Source: Tretioscincus oriximinensis (taxonomy: Eukaryota > Chordata > Lepidosauria > Squamata > Gymnophthalmidae). From it: 64,000 nt of DNA. The notes below the pieces were generated by a model that saw only the letters and a program-made list of their open reading frames with translations, had not been told where the DNA came from and did no database searches. The translations under genes were made by a program, and so were the position numbers. The stretch lies in contig JAJVDF010000452.1 in assembly GCA_022410635.1 (NCBI GenBank), positions 599,577 to 663,576 of the forward strand. Direction: 5' to 3'. Positions 21,640 through 33,869 of the stretch are shown piece after piece (the stretch's first letter is position 1; each line of letters starts with the position of its first letter).

Positions 21640-23580
21640 CCTATAGAATGAGCTGGGGTTCAAATATCCTTGCTTTTATTATCTGTTGACAGGGACATAA
21701 AAATAGTAATGGTGAATAAACAGGATTTTTTTCTAGCATGAATAGAAATGTAAATCAGTTTTCTAATGCTCTGGCAGTAAGCATTCACCAGCACCTCTTA
21801 ATGCACATGTCCTTCACTGATACGAAATTTGGCTTGGTGAGCTTGGTTTGCAATTCAGTTTTTGCAAAAGCAAATATTTAATCTTGATACCAAACAGCAC
21901 CATAAAATCTATTGCTTATTTTACTGTTTTGGATCTTAGGATGTGTCATATGGAGAAAATTAGAGTCAAGTAAACCTAAGTAAAATATTTTTTTTTCATT
22001 TATATGTACAATATGTAAAAAATTGTTTGCCTCTTAATATTTATGATGACATGTTTCACTTTAGGCCATAAAAATTCTGCTTTATAAGTCCAAAAACACT
22101 TTGAGCATATTAGAGCATGGTTTTTTTTTCCCTTTTCAAATAATTTTGGCTGCACAGAGTTTACTGATTGATTAATATTGTTAACAAGTTCTTATGAATT
22201 CTAAATGTAGTATGCCAGAAACATACAAAAATAAATGTCTTTGTATATAATTTGAATATACTTTCAGATATTGTGACTATAGTAGTCTTATAGGAGACTT
22301 CAAGGCTGACAGTAAAAGTTCATTGGCTCTCAGCTTGCAGAGAATGCTGAGAATTGTAGTAAATCAAGTGCAGCAACAACGTATTAGACATATCATATGC
22401 TGAGAATATAAGGAAATNTAAAGGAAAGACAGGAAACAGCGTGGGATATTGAAGGTGAGTGGGGAAGCAATCGCCAGTGGCTTAGTCTGGATTTAGAACA
22501 AATGCTGGAATAAAACATAATGAAGAGCTTAAACCAGAATTCTAAAATTGTATCAAAGAATCTGTGCAACAGTTATATCAATAAAGACAGTGAATGTTTT
22601 ATCGTGTTAATAGGAGACCACATTTATGTTGCTTAAAATAGAATGGTTTAATATGCAGCATATTTAATAGACAATCCCACATGCAGTTTGGTATAATCCC
22701 ATGTAGCTTTTCTGAATGAGCAGATCAGACACAGCACAAATATTAATTAAGTTTTATATCCAAAAAAAGGGATTTGTTGCAGATTTATATAGCTAAATTG
22801 CAATTAAAAGATAAATTATGTTTATAAAGGAAAAATATCATGTTCTCTAAATCATAGCGTATAACTGGATGAACCTGGAAAATGTCAAAAAACAATGCAA
22901 ATTTTCTGTTGCTATTTGCTGCTTTGGGCAGAGAGTGGTGCTGGTGTGTATCACATCCAAGACCAGAATTAATAATCATAAGCAGGAAAATGAGCTGAAA
23001 AAAACACCACATATTCGCAAATGAGTGTCCTTTCTCCTATATTGGTTATGTATTTGAAGCCGGCAATAGTACATAAACATCTTGCATATCAAGCAGGAAA
23101 AGGTACTTTAAAAACCCTGCTGGCAAGGAAAGCATAACAAAATTAGCATTTTTGTTTGCATACCTTCAAAGATTTAAGTAATCCACTAGAGACCTCCTTA
23201 TTCTCAGCATTTCTCATGTTAATCCATAATGGAGTCAAACTCTTAAACATCAGCTGGGAGATCTTAATTAAAACTACCAGCTTATAGCTTTATCTGGCAG
23301 CAAACGTGCCACAATGGACCAAAAAATAGTTTTAGTAATAGGACTTCTTATCACTTTTCACAGCTTTAGCATTATTCTCTTTCCTTCTCTTACTCTATCT
23401 TCTGAAGATGGCTGCCTGTTAATTGTTCTCTTGGAAACACCTCCATTCCACAAAGAGATCGAGACCTCAATCAGATACATGGTTTAGCTGAAACATTCTG
23501 ATGGAAACCAGTACATTGGTTTAATAGGGCAGCAAGACACTGGACTCCAGGATCCAATCTCCTTTTCAATGGAAAGAGTG
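21640..23580. other. No gene recognised
   Basis: AT-rich sequence without supported coding or repeat structure. Confidence 0.4.
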
Positions 23581-23589
23581 GCTCTAATT

Positions 23590-23660
23590 CAGTTGTAGAG
23601 CAAGCTGCCTAGAAAATAGAGGGTTGCCAGTTCAATTCCCAGCCTNCCCCCAGAAGTTGA
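23590..23660 (+). mobile_element. Possible tRNA-derived SINE head relic
   Basis: GTTGTAGAGCAAGCTGCCTA followed by GGTTGCCAGTTCAATTCCC resembles an A-box and B-box in tRNA-like spacing, as in squamate SINE heads of the 'GTAGAGCA...GGTTCAATCCC' type. The rest is not recognisable. Confidence 0.45.
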
Positions 23661-23929
23661 CAGTTACAAATTAACTCTATGGTTGCATTCATACAGCACT
23701 TGTTATTCCAGTAATTACTGATACTCTGGTGAATTACAGTGTTTTCTGAATTTTGTTGTTCCAACTGCTCCTGAAGAATGAGATTTTCTGTGCATATGAC
23801 ACTATTTTGGGGCAGCCACTTGATTTGCTGGTTGTCAAGAAGAAGTCCTGTAGTCCCTCCTCCCAAATGCTACTAGATACTTATTTTTCAGACTAATCCC
23901 TCCCAGCACTATGTATCTTTAAGGCTATT

Positions 23930-24560
23930 ACCCACCTAGCCCAACCCTACTCACCTTCTACCCCTCCCAGTCCTACTTACCTTTCAGGCTCTCCCCTTTC
24001 TCCCCTTCCATCCTACTTATCTTTCCTACTCTTCACAGTATTGCTTACCTTTCCGGCTCTTCTCCTTCTGTCTTTCTCTATCCTACTTAACTTTCAAGCT
24101 CTTCCCCAGCTATTCCAGTTATTCTTACCTTTCAGGATCTTCCCCTACTGTCTCTCTCTGTTCTACTTACCTTTCAGGCTGTTCCCCTACTGTCCCTCTC
24201 TCTGTGTTACCTCCTTTTCTGCCCATTCCTTTCAGCAATATTTGCCTTTCCTACCTATCCCAGTCCAACTTGCCTTTCAGACCCCTCCCTTTCTACCCCT
24301 CCCAGTCTTATTTTCCTTTCAGGAAAACCCCTTCTACCCTTCCTAGTCTTACTTACTTTTCAGGCTCTCCCCTTTCTTCCACTCCCAGTCCTACATACCT
24401 TTCANGTTCTTCCCCTCCTGTCCTATGTACCTTTCATGCTCTTCCCGTCATGTTCCCTCGCTTTCACACCATTTAACATTCATGACCCTGCCTCTCATCA
24501 CATGTTGTATTCCTCCTAGCCCCACATATGTTACAGACTTGGCCTTTCAAAGCCCTTTCC
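23930..24560. repeat. Diverged pyrimidine-rich minisatellite
   Basis: At least ten imperfect copies of a C/T-rich unit built on 'CTTACCTTTCAGGCTC' and 'CCCCTACTGTCC' or 'CCCAGTCCTA', spaced mostly 35-60 bases. The strand asymmetry is strong. Open frames rich in Phe, Leu and Pro over this segment are translations of the repeat. Confidence 0.85.
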
Positions 24561-24750
24561 TCTAAGCCTCATGTATAATCTATGTCCCCCTTTTTTCATT
24601 TTTAACATGTTCGACTTCCTTTTCTGTTTCCCTCTTCCCCTGTTCCCTTCCAATATGCTCAGCTACCTTCAAGACATCCTATCTAGTTACATTTTGGGTC
24701 AAAGGGGCAGGTCTGGGAGGCAACACCAGTGGGTTGCCATTTCAAATGTC

Positions 24751-25212
24751 AATCAGGAATCTTTTGGGGTTAAGAATAGTCCTCTTAGTTTCTCAGGTAA
24801 GAGGTCCCGGGGCTCATGGCTTCTAAAATAGGAATTAGAAAGCTTTCTGGTTCAGGCAGGAGACACCAGCTCTATGGCCCTACCCAGAGCCCATGATGTC
24901 TGAAAATAGGAATTAGAAAGCTTTCTGGATTTAGAATGGTCCTCCGAGGGTTTCAGGCAGGAAATGTCATCCTCATTGCCCTACCCACAGCCTGTGCCAT
25001 TGGAAATCACATTTGGATCCAGAATTGTTCTCATAGGGTTTGAGGCAGAAGGCAAAAGATCCATGACCTTATTCAGAGTCCAAGGCATTTGAAATGACAA
25101 TTAGGAAGTATATGCATTTCAAGGAAGGTTTCCCTAGTGATTCTCCCAGGAGCCCCCAGTCCAATGATTACATGAAGAGCCTATGACATTTGAAAATGAG
25201 AATTAGGATTTT
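24751..25212. repeat. Diverged tandem repeat, unit about 80-100 bp
   Basis: About five units, each built on an 'AATTAGAAAGCTTTCTGG' or 'AATTAGGA' start, a 'GGTTTCAGGCAGGA' centre and a 'CCATGA...TCTGAAAAT' end. Unit starts lie near 24751, 24834, 24912, 25008, 25101 and 25201. It directly follows the pyrimidine-rich array, with which it shares no sequence. No coding function is visible. Confidence 0.75.
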
Positions 25213-25885
25213 TTAACTGAGGCTGTGTGCACAAATTATATTTCTACCTCAATCAGAGACAGATGAAGACTGCAGCACACAGGTCAAGTGTTTTTCAGCA
25301 NTCGTCCCACAATGAACACCATTTTTCCCGGAATAAACTATTGCTGGGATATTCAGGCATTGTTCCAGAGAACCTCTGTCCTCTTGCAGCCAATCCCATC
25401 CTCTCCTTAGCGTACGCATGTGCACAAATTAGGCGTGAGAGGTTAAAACAAGCGAGAATGCACCGTAATTTCTAGTGGTTGTTGCAAAAATTCTCGGACT
25501 GTACTGCCCCAAGATCAGTGAAGCTAGATTAAAACAGCCTGTATCTAGACTCAGCAAAAAGAAACGGATTAAATTAAATCTCTAAATTTCAGTCTTTACA
25601 CCATATCAAATATCAGAAAATACCTTTATTATTTATAGTGAGGATTAGCACAGAGGACTACCTATAAGCTGCTTTTGTTTTTCATGTCTGTTGGTGCAGC
25701 CTTGACTGTGACCTTAGGTTGGGATGGATGTGCAACTGGCTTTTAGAGACATCCTGTCTCTTTACTATCTAGGCATCCATTTGAGCAGCNATTGATACAA
25801 GANTTTGTACATAAGTGCATTAGAGAAACTCTGCTGGTTCACAACCCATGAAATTCAGATATCCATGAATTGCTCCTCGATATCT
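25213..25885. other. No gene recognised
   Basis: Unique-looking sequence between the tandem repeat and a LINE fragment; nothing supported. Confidence 0.4.
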
Positions 25886-26180
25886 CAAGAACATAAGAGG
25901 AATCCTGCTGAATCGGGTTGGAGCCCATCTAGTCCAGCATTCTGTCTCACACAGAGGCCCAGTAATTGCACACAGAGGCCCAGTAACTGCACATAAGAAG
26001 TCAAAATATGCACCTGTTCTCAACGCCCTGCAAATAGTATTTCAAGAATACTGTCTGTTGCTCCATCTCAGAGGCAGCATAAAATCATCCATCCTGACAA
26101 CTATATATTTATACCCTTGCTGTCCATGAATTTCTGTAATCCTCTCTTAAAACTATCCAGGCTGTTACACCCATTTGTGA
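25886..26180 (-). mobile_element. CR1/L3-type LINE 3' end
   Basis: Minus-strand LINE 3' terminus, starting at the tail word CAAGAACATAAGAGG, with the GAATGCTGGACTAGATGGGC block. A 26-base internal duplication of CACACAGAGGCCCAGTAA is present at about 25957-25992. It is diverged from the youngest copies. Confidence 0.8.
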
Positions 26181-26249
26181 CTCCCTGCAAATAGCCTTTA
26201 GAGGCTTCCTGTCTGTCCAGCACTGGTACATTTAGTTTAGACATGAATG

Positions 26250-26370
26250 GAAGAGAAGTCCTGCAGGATCTGGTCCAGTATCTCATCTCATATCGTGGCC
26301 CAGCAATTGCTCCTGGCCATCAAAAGCAGAAAACAAAGGCACATAACTTCATCTGTTCATGGCTCCTTTG
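26250..26370 (-). mobile_element. Second LINE 3' fragment
   Basis: AGAAGTCCTGCAGGATCTGG and the 'GGCCCAGCAATTGCTCCTGG' block repeat the tail-proximal wording of the previous copy in the same orientation. This suggests a tandem or nested insertion. Confidence 0.55.
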
Positions 26371-26611
26371 AATGCATCGTGGTTGTACTTCCAACCTGGA
26401 GGCAGAAAGTCCTTAACTGATAGTTATTGATTGGGGCTCTTGGCATCCCTTTCATCCTTGATCCTCTTAAAGTTCCCAAAAAGTGTTTCTCCACAAGAAA
26501 GTAGTGATGTGAATGAACTGAGGTTCTAAGTTCCAGTCTGAAGGGAATCCAAACTTGTTTGGTTAAATCTGAAATCAGTTCAACTGTTTGCAAATATTTC
26601 ATAGAAAGTTT

Positions 26612-26840
26612 GAGACGACGACGATGATGATTATGACGATAACAACAACGACAACAACAACAACAATAATAATAATAAAGGAAAGGAGGGGAAAATTAAT
26701 AAGGAACCTTAAGAGTCTGTAATGATGCTAGACGTAGAATTAGGAGACTGCAGGTTTCCAAAGAAGAGTTCCAAATGTGGATGTTTGTATCTTCTAAAAT
26801 ATCCAGTAATGGTGAGAAATGTATAGCCACTTTTTCATTT
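26612..26840. repeat. Unassigned interspersed repeat with triplet tail
   Basis: A GAC/ACA/AAT triplet run (26615-26680) borders about 150 bases that recur almost unchanged at 39740-39935, including AGGAGACTGCAGGTTTCCAA, then TGTTTGTATCTTCTAAAATA and TCCAGTAATGGTGAGAAATG. The triplet run on one side suggests a retroposon on the minus strand, with that run as its 3' tail. Family unknown; no coding sequence. Confidence 0.75.
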
Positions 26841-27852
26841 ATCAGCATCCTGCAGCCAGTTTAATAGTGTGACTCAAGCCCCAGGTCTGCAAAATGATGG
26901 GCACTTGAAAGAAATGATTCTCAACAGAACTGAGCCTTCATCAAATTGTTGAGGCATCCTGTGGCAGCCTTTCCAGCAGTAGAAGCACAACTACTCCATA
27001 ATGTCTCCAGGGATCATTTCCCAGTAAAAGTTCCAGATAATTTGTTTCCTCAGAAGGCAGAAGTTGAGGCTGGAGATGCTCTGGATTTTTGCTATCTGAA
27101 ACCCTATTAGCTGCAATTTACTGATCAGCTAATTACTTCTATCTTCTTATTGCCAGAGGAGATGGGACACCCTTCATCTTCATCACCACTATGCCACAGT
27201 TTCACACATCACTGTAAAAGAAGCATGTCTCTAAGTGAACAAATGTAAGGATTGGATTTAAATTGTGACTTCTACTGGGACGTGATTTTGAAATGTGTGC
27301 ATTAGATATTTACGAAAAGAGAATTTGCTTATAAACTGGCAACTAAGGTCAATCAAAATATCTTGCTACTACATTTTCATATCTACATTAAGTAGTAACC
27401 CACACAATGCTTCTTGCATTTCCTAGGTGCAGGAACTGCACTGAATGGATTTCTGTTTGTGCTGATTCCCCATGGGTGACTCCTACATATTCCCCACTCC
27501 CAGATACTAATTTATGGTTCCACAGNTATGCACAAATTCATGTTTACTCACTTGAGCACAATCCCAGTGCATTGTATGTNGCTGAGAAGCATATAAGTAT
27601 ATGCAATAGCCGTGCTTCTCTACTCAGCTATAGACACTGAGCTTGTACGCTTCTGAACTTGCAGTCATCTGCTTAAATACAGATCAAGAAAGCAAAAATT
27701 CATGTTTTTAAAACACAAGCTATTGAAAAAGTCATAAATAAAATCAAATACTCATCTTCCGATGGACAGGTCTTGCTTGAAGCATGCAATTATCTCTGAA
27801 GGTATCTGACTTTAGGAAGATAAGAAACTAAAAGTTAGCTGGCTCTTTGGTG
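26841..27852. other. No gene recognised
   Basis: No supported feature in this kilobase. Confidence 0.4.
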
Positions 27853-28200
27853 TAAGAACATAAGAGAAGCCCTGTTGGACCCCATTTAGCCCAACAATCT
27901 GTCTCACATAGTTGTCCAACAATTGGTTTTAGGCATTTCTCAAGTAGAAGAAAAAGGCAAAGCCTTCCCTTGCTCTTGATTCCTTGTGAATAGTCCCTAA
28001 TGGGACTTTGCCTTTTTCTTTGACCTGGAGGAAGTATCTACTGTAGATATCATTTCTTATAGCCATTGGTACAGTATATCCGTCATCTAAACCTTTCTTA
28101 TAGTTATTTAGGCCAATTGCTGTTATCACCACTTCTGGTACTAAATTCCATAGACCAATGATCCTCTGAGTAAAAAAAAATCTTCCCACACTCTTTATGT
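27853..28200 (-). mobile_element. CR1/L3-type LINE 3' end, older subfamily
   Basis: It starts at the tail word GTAAGAACATAAGAGAAGCC. The minus-strand frame at 28189-27929 retains the LINE C-terminus (FFFTQRIIGLWNLVPEVV, followed by LNNYKKGLD), which matches the reading at 35797-35537 (FFTQRVXGLWNLLPEEV). Stops follow. Inactive fragment. Confidence 0.82.
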
Positions 28201-28202
28201 CA

Positions 28203-28285
28203 GTACAAGAGCTGTTTTTTATACCCCACTTTTCTCAGCTTGGACTCAAAGCAGTTTACATTACTGTCAAAAGTGCCCATCACAT
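28203..28285 (-). mobile_element. SINE 3' end fragment
   Basis: ACAAGAGCTGTTTTTTATAC and CCCACTTTTCTCAGCTTGG are the reverse of the SINE 3' module GGGGTATAAAAAC seen at 8238-8421. Confidence 0.65.
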
Positions 28286-28291
28286 AAATTG

Positions 28292-28424
28292 AATGCTAGC
28301 ATCTGAAGAAGTAGACCTTGTCTATAGAAGCTCATGCTTCCCATTTCTGCTATGAATGTCTAAGGTGATACAAGATCCACTTGCAAGATTTTCTACACTC
28401 AGAGTAATGGTTGTTTCTTTGAAA
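28292..28424 (+). repeat. Hammerhead-like repeat, full-length copy
   Basis: This is the clearest complete unit, about 130 bases: GCAT, CTGAAGA, an A, a 6-bp stem (GTAGAC / GTCTAT with a 3-base loop), then GCTCATGC, a middle with AAGGTGATACAAGATCC, and the 3' end GGTTGTTTCTTTGAA. The GAAA after the stem is altered to AGAA, so this copy should not cleave. The CUGANGA-stem-GAAA order is that of a hammerhead ribozyme with a very short stem III. Confidence 0.65.
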
Positions 28425-28429
28425 TCCAT

Positions 28430-29555
28430 CACACGGGAGCTAGCACACTTCTAGGTTTTTCTTGTCATGAAAGCATTGAGGTAGCGAGTATCTAGGCAGG
28501 GTAAAGGCATGGGATTTCATTCTTCAAAGTTGGCAAGAAGTCAATGTAGAATTTAAACAAGTTTCCTCACTTTCTTATTCTTACCTAGAGGCAACTTGGG
28601 AAAAATATGGAAAGACATGAAAATCTTTACATTAAACAATTTTTTATTGTGTTGTCTTTGCCAAATGTCTAACTCCAATATCTGCTCAAGAAAGTTAAAA
28701 TAGCTCCCTCCACATAAAAGGGGGAGTTATATACCTCAGGCATTGTAAATAATGTTGCTTGAATGAACATAATAAAACAAGAATAAACATCTTTAAACAA
28801 ATATAAATAAATGGCCATAACTGTTTGGCTGCTGACTCATCCAAGAATATATGAAAGACAAAGAAAACTGATAATGAAAATGCAAACCCTAATTTTTTTA
28901 TTATACAATTTTATATGGTATTTTATTTGTTTACAGAACTACATTGTTAAAAGTCAGGTTTAATTTTTTTAAGGGATGCATTATTGGAAAAAGTGACATG
29001 CAGCCTCANAGAAAAGAGAATTTATTCATTTTAATTTTATTCCCAGTAAAAGTCTAGAACAAGAGTAAGTTAATTTTAGAAAAGTGCTTTTTTTAATCCC
29101 ATCCTTATCAAAAGGCCAATTGTAGCAAAATGATGGTTAAACTAGATGTCCCTTATATTACAAAGTTTTTGCAGTAATGGAGAGCTTAATTTATAGTTTA
29201 ATACATTGTTTCTTATGAAAANGAAACAATATGCAGGATAAATACTGAGCTCACAATTTGGTTCAAAGACAGCAAAGCTTCTAAGCAGAATTTTCTTCCC
29301 CTAGAAATAATTATGCTTGATCTCAATTGGTAGATCCATTTTTAGTTTTTTTTTTTTTTTAAAAAAAAACAAGACACAAAGACTTGGAACAAAGTTCTAC
29401 TGTACCTGTTCATTAAAAAGGGAAGAAAATAGCCCGTTTACATGATAAAAAGAACGCTGAAAAAGTCTATAGATTATAAAAGGTAGACTGAGTTGTTTAA
29501 TGGAAGAATAAGTTGATTTTAGAAGAGACTAAAAACAAGGGCAAAATTACACAGA
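28430..29555. other. No gene recognised
   Basis: AT-rich unique sequence; T and A homopolymers at 29347-29368 only. Confidence 0.4.
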
Positions 29556-29556
29556 G

Positions 29557-29557
29557 A

Positions 29558-29589
<32 letters not shown>

Positions 29590-29590
29590 A
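29557..29590. repeat. (CT)n(CA)n microsatellite
   Basis: A short CT run passes directly into a CA run. Confidence 0.95.
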
Positions 29591-32500
29591 AATATACATT
29601 CAATAATAAAGCATTCTGAACACTCAGTGAGTCAGTAAAAGGAACTAACATTTGCCCAGGAAATACCTGAGAGAAGAAACAGATGTTCATTTTTCTTCAC
29701 ATTATATTATTCCATGTAAGGAAATGGTCCAAGTGATTCCCTTTCATATGCTGGTGTTGAGTCCCCACTGTCAAATAGCATTCTCATTCTATATTGCATG
29801 GAGTGCAGATTGGCCTGCAGAACTGAATACACTGTTGTTTGGTATAGTTTATTAGTAGATGTCATTAATAAGATCTATCAACAGACCATAGTCAGTATCT
29901 TGAACAATGTGTCTCACAGGGCTACACTTTTCAGTCCCATCTGCAGTAGTGCTGAAAAGGTACGGTGTTGAAAAGGCACTTTTTGGATATTCTTGGTCTT
30001 AAAAATCTCCACCAAGAGCTCTGAGGGCCAGTGCAGTCTTCAGGTCAGCTGTTGGGATGCAAGCATTATAGGTCATGAAACATAAGCTTTCATTAGGGCT
30101 ACACCAACCCAGAATTGACCAAACTAATTCATGACAATGTAGTTCAGGTTGACTTGTATTAGGTTAAGGGACTTTATCAAAATTATTCTGATAATTCAGA
30201 TAAACAATGGCCCCCTCCACATAAGATTTTCTTACTTGGATGTTACCAGGATGTTCAACATCATAGTTGCTCTGCCTCAGGTTCCAAATGAGTTTTCAGA
30301 ATGCATCATAATGCATCAGGAAAAAAGGTGGGAGGAACTGAAATTTCCTATTGATTGATTGATTTACTTATTTGTTTGTCTGTTTGTTTGTTTATTTATT
30401 TATACTTATACCCCACCCTATAACCAAAGTTCTCAGGGTGGCCAACAGTAAAACATCAATACAAAATTAAAACAGAATAAAACAATATCTAAAGCCAGAT
30501 ATAATTGCTGATTCTTTCTGACATCTTTGCAAAAAGGGTTATATTCCCATTCCCAGACTTTGCATGCCCATTCAGTTAAAAGGAAAAGGCAGGATCTTGT
30601 GAGAAGACCAGTGCAAAACAATGAGAATCTCATACACTTCTTGGTTTGTTGGTGCACAATCTCATACTGAGCATGCAAAGTATTTATTTCCTGGTTAGTT
30701 TTCTTCTCTGTCCCACTGTTTAAAGGTTTTCTAATGGTTTGTTTGTGAAAGGATGAAGTAGTGTGCCTGGGCTAACAATGGGTTTTTTTCAGAACTTAAA
30801 GCCATTGCAATTTTTAACTAGTCATGTGGAGGGGATCAATACCAACTGGTTGACTTTTATCCACATTTTTGATGTCATTCTCAAAGAAATCTAGTATGAC
30901 AGTAAGCACGATTTATCTCATTGGAAATCATACTAATTTTCCTTTAGCGTTATTTGCTCCTTTATGTATACAGTAATTACGGTTTTCCATTTCTTTACCC
31001 AGAAATGATGTTAAGCTGTAATTTTGTGTAATAGGGATACTATTTGTTACTGTTCAGTTTTTAGACACTGAGACTGATTTCAAAGGAATTTATATTTCTG
31101 TATATATTTTGCAATCCCTTGGATTTACATTTTATTATTATTTTTACAACATGTGATCAATGTAACCAAATTTAAATTTTGTTTCTGCGTGTAAGATTTT
31201 GATAACTTAATGCTTCTTATAGTCATTTTTTCCATGTGAATTAACATGTTTTTAGAAATGAAATGTCTTTTACTTAAAAATAAAAACCAAAAACATATTT
31301 TATCTTTTTCATGTCTGGGACAAGAAGCATTAAAAGCATTCTGTACAAATTCATAGAAGTATGGAAAATGTTTTCTCTTTTTTCACTTTTTCCCAGGAAT
31401 TATTCAACACATATTTAGGATAACTCCTCTGTTCAAACTGAAGCATTACAACTTTTGCTTTTTCCCTAGGTAAATGCAGCAGAGAAAGTGCAGACTGACA
31501 TATTCTCCCTCCCCCAACGTGATCTTATGTATTGAAATAAAACACTGAAATTCAGTTGAAAAGGTTTAAGTTGTGATTTTATATACATTTATATAATTTT
31601 ATATACATTATATATTTACATGTTTGTTGGCAGATTCAACCTCTGAGTTTTTTATGAAATATGTTTTGGAGAGAAAATACATTGAGATAATATATGTATT
31701 ATCTTACATGCTAACAAAGTTGTGTTAAAGAAAATTCAAAATACATTGTTACCTTAAAAAGATAGCTACCATGTTTAGTAACAGGTTCTGGGGAACTGTT
31801 ATTATGTCCTTGGATTTCCAATTAGTTTTATGTGCATGCAAAATGCTAGAAAAATCCAACCTGAAAGATAGGTGGNAGAAATGTTTAACAACCTTTAATA
31901 AATAAGTAACACACATTTGGTTAGCAGAAAAGAATATTTAAGAGACTTAGTAGTCAAAGAATCTTAAGAAGACAAAGATCATATTGACAAGAAGCTTATA
32001 ATGCCTGCAATAGTAAATGGTATGAGTGTGTCACTTTTTCACACCTATAGGAGCTGCAAACTTTGCTTGTTTTATTTTGGTTTGGTTTGTAACACTACCT
32101 TACATGGTATTCACAGATTTCACTAGGACAGCATACTTGTTGCAGGGTGCCCTATGCTGCTGCAAAAATAAAAACTAAGCATGGTCCATACAATTAGGGT
32201 TATTTTGGGGAAATGAATGCTTAGAAATTGATTATGTTAGCTAGGGCAGGGTTAGCTAGGTTGAAAACGTCACACTATATCTGGGGTTTGTTTAGAACTT
32301 AATTACAATAAGACAAATACAGTAGTTGCAGAAATGATCTTTTCCTGTTTTCATTAGAAGTCTTCAGATATATTTAAATCAGATACCAACTTCAAATAGC
32401 ATCCACTACTCACAGTTTTATTATGTTCCCATTTTATTTTCGGTTATCTTTCACTGTAATTTTCAGTATTGTCTGATCTTGTTGTGAATTAGGCAATTAC

Positions 32501-32885
32501 CTCTGGGAAGATTTCCATTATGCTGATTTTGTGGGGATCCAGACAACCAAGGATTTAGATACTGCTGAGATAAGGATGTAATAAACACTAATGCCTTATT
32601 TTTGTAAAACAAAAGTTTAGACATTCAAAAGCTATTCCAGCAGTTCCATTTCTGACAGGCTCTTATACATTTTTATTTTATTTTAAAAAATGCCACTATT
32701 CAGTACATTTGTAAAATATACACTGCAATAAAATTACCTGTGAAGGTCACAGCAAATCTATAATAATGTGAGAAGTATTTTCTTATTATTAGATAAAGCA
32801 GGGAAATATATTTTTTTAAAGTATATCTCAAAATGAAAACAAATATAACCCATTGCTTTTATAATATTTTGGTGTGTTTAAAAAA
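29591..32885. other. Mostly unique AT-rich DNA; one L2-type tail
   Basis: Apart from the L2-type tail at 30352-30500, no repeat or exon is supported over 3.3 kb. Low repeat density makes this the best place in the window for single-copy regulatory DNA, but no specific element can be named from sequence alone. Confidence 0.4.
30352..30500 (-). mobile_element. L2-type 3' tail with (TTTG/TTTA)n
   Basis: A (TTGA)(TTTG)(TTTA) run at 30352-30402 is followed by TATACCCCACCCTATAACC and TCTCAGGGTGGCCAACAGTA, which is the reverse of the L2-type end GGGTGGGGTATAAA seen at 45001-45077. Confidence 0.65.
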
Positions 32886-32889
32886 CATA

Positions 32890-33868
32890 ANTTTAAGAAG
32901 ATAGAACCAGTCTTTTCAGGAAGGGCATTAGATAAATTAAACTGATCAGAGATATCAAGGGAGAAGGTCCTTGCTAACCTTAATAAGCTGAACATCAATA
33001 AATCCCTAGGCCAGATGGCATTCATTCCAGAATCCTTAAAGAACTCAAATGTGCCGGTAGATTGGGGGTTAGCAAACATAACACCAATCTTTAAAAAAAG
33101 GATTCCAGAGTGAAATTGTAAATCTGTTAGTTTAACTTCAGTTCCAGATAAAGTGTTGGAAACGATAATTAAGGACAAAATTACTAAATATGTGGAGAAG
33201 CACGTATTGCTACATGAAACTCAGCATGACTTTTGCAAAGGAAAATCATGCCTTACAAACTTGTTAGAATTCTTTGGGAGTGTTAATAAACATATGGATA
33301 AAGGGGATGCAGTAGATATTGTCTATCTGGACTTTCAGAAGGCTTTTGATAAAATCCCTCAACAAAGACTCCTAAGAAAGCTCCATAATCATAAGAGGTC
33401 AGACTTTGTCCTGAATTAGAAACTAGCATACCCCAGGGTTCAGTACGGGGATGTCAGGTTTTCGATATATTAATAAAGGATCTGGATGCCAAGGTAAATA
33501 GTGAAGTAACTAAGTATGCTGATGACACTAAACTGTTATAAGGAGCTCCAGAGTGATCTATTGAAATTGGGTGAGTGGGCAACAAAGTGGCAGATGCACT
33601 TCAATTTAAGCAAGTTCAAAGTCATGCACATTGGGGCAAAGAACCCCAATTACTCCTACCAACTGATGGGAACCAAGCTTTCTGTGACCAAACAGGGAAA
33701 GGATGGAGCAACAGGCAGTATTCCTGAAATGTCATTTGCAGGACATCGAGAACAGATTTTGCCTTCTTCTGTTCCAGACTGCCTAGATGCAACTGGTGGG
33801 CCACTGTTTGCTGGACTAGATGGGCTGTGGCCCGATTCAGCAGAGCTCCTCTTATGTTCTTAAGGATT
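32890..33868 (+). mobile_element. CR1/L3-type LINE with RT, internally deleted
   Basis: The reverse transcriptase is readable in pieces: ANITPIFKK, a 33153-33419 frame with HDFCKGKSCLTNLLEF and VYLDFQKAFDKIPQQ, then TPGFST-type remnants (IPQGSV), the catalytic YADD box at 33515-33526 and WQMHFNLSKFKVMHIGAKN. It jumps from VTKQGKD (33700) straight to the 3' untranslated block GATGGAGCAACAGGCAG, so about 450 bases found in the 17010 copy are missing. It ends in TCTTATGTTCTTAAG. Stops show it is dead. Confidence 0.92.
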
Positions 33869-33869
33869 C

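Noticed and set aside
24041..24476. Phe/Leu/Pro-rich open frames resembling membrane protein
   Set aside because: They follow the pyrimidine-rich minisatellite; all units give similar words in each frame.
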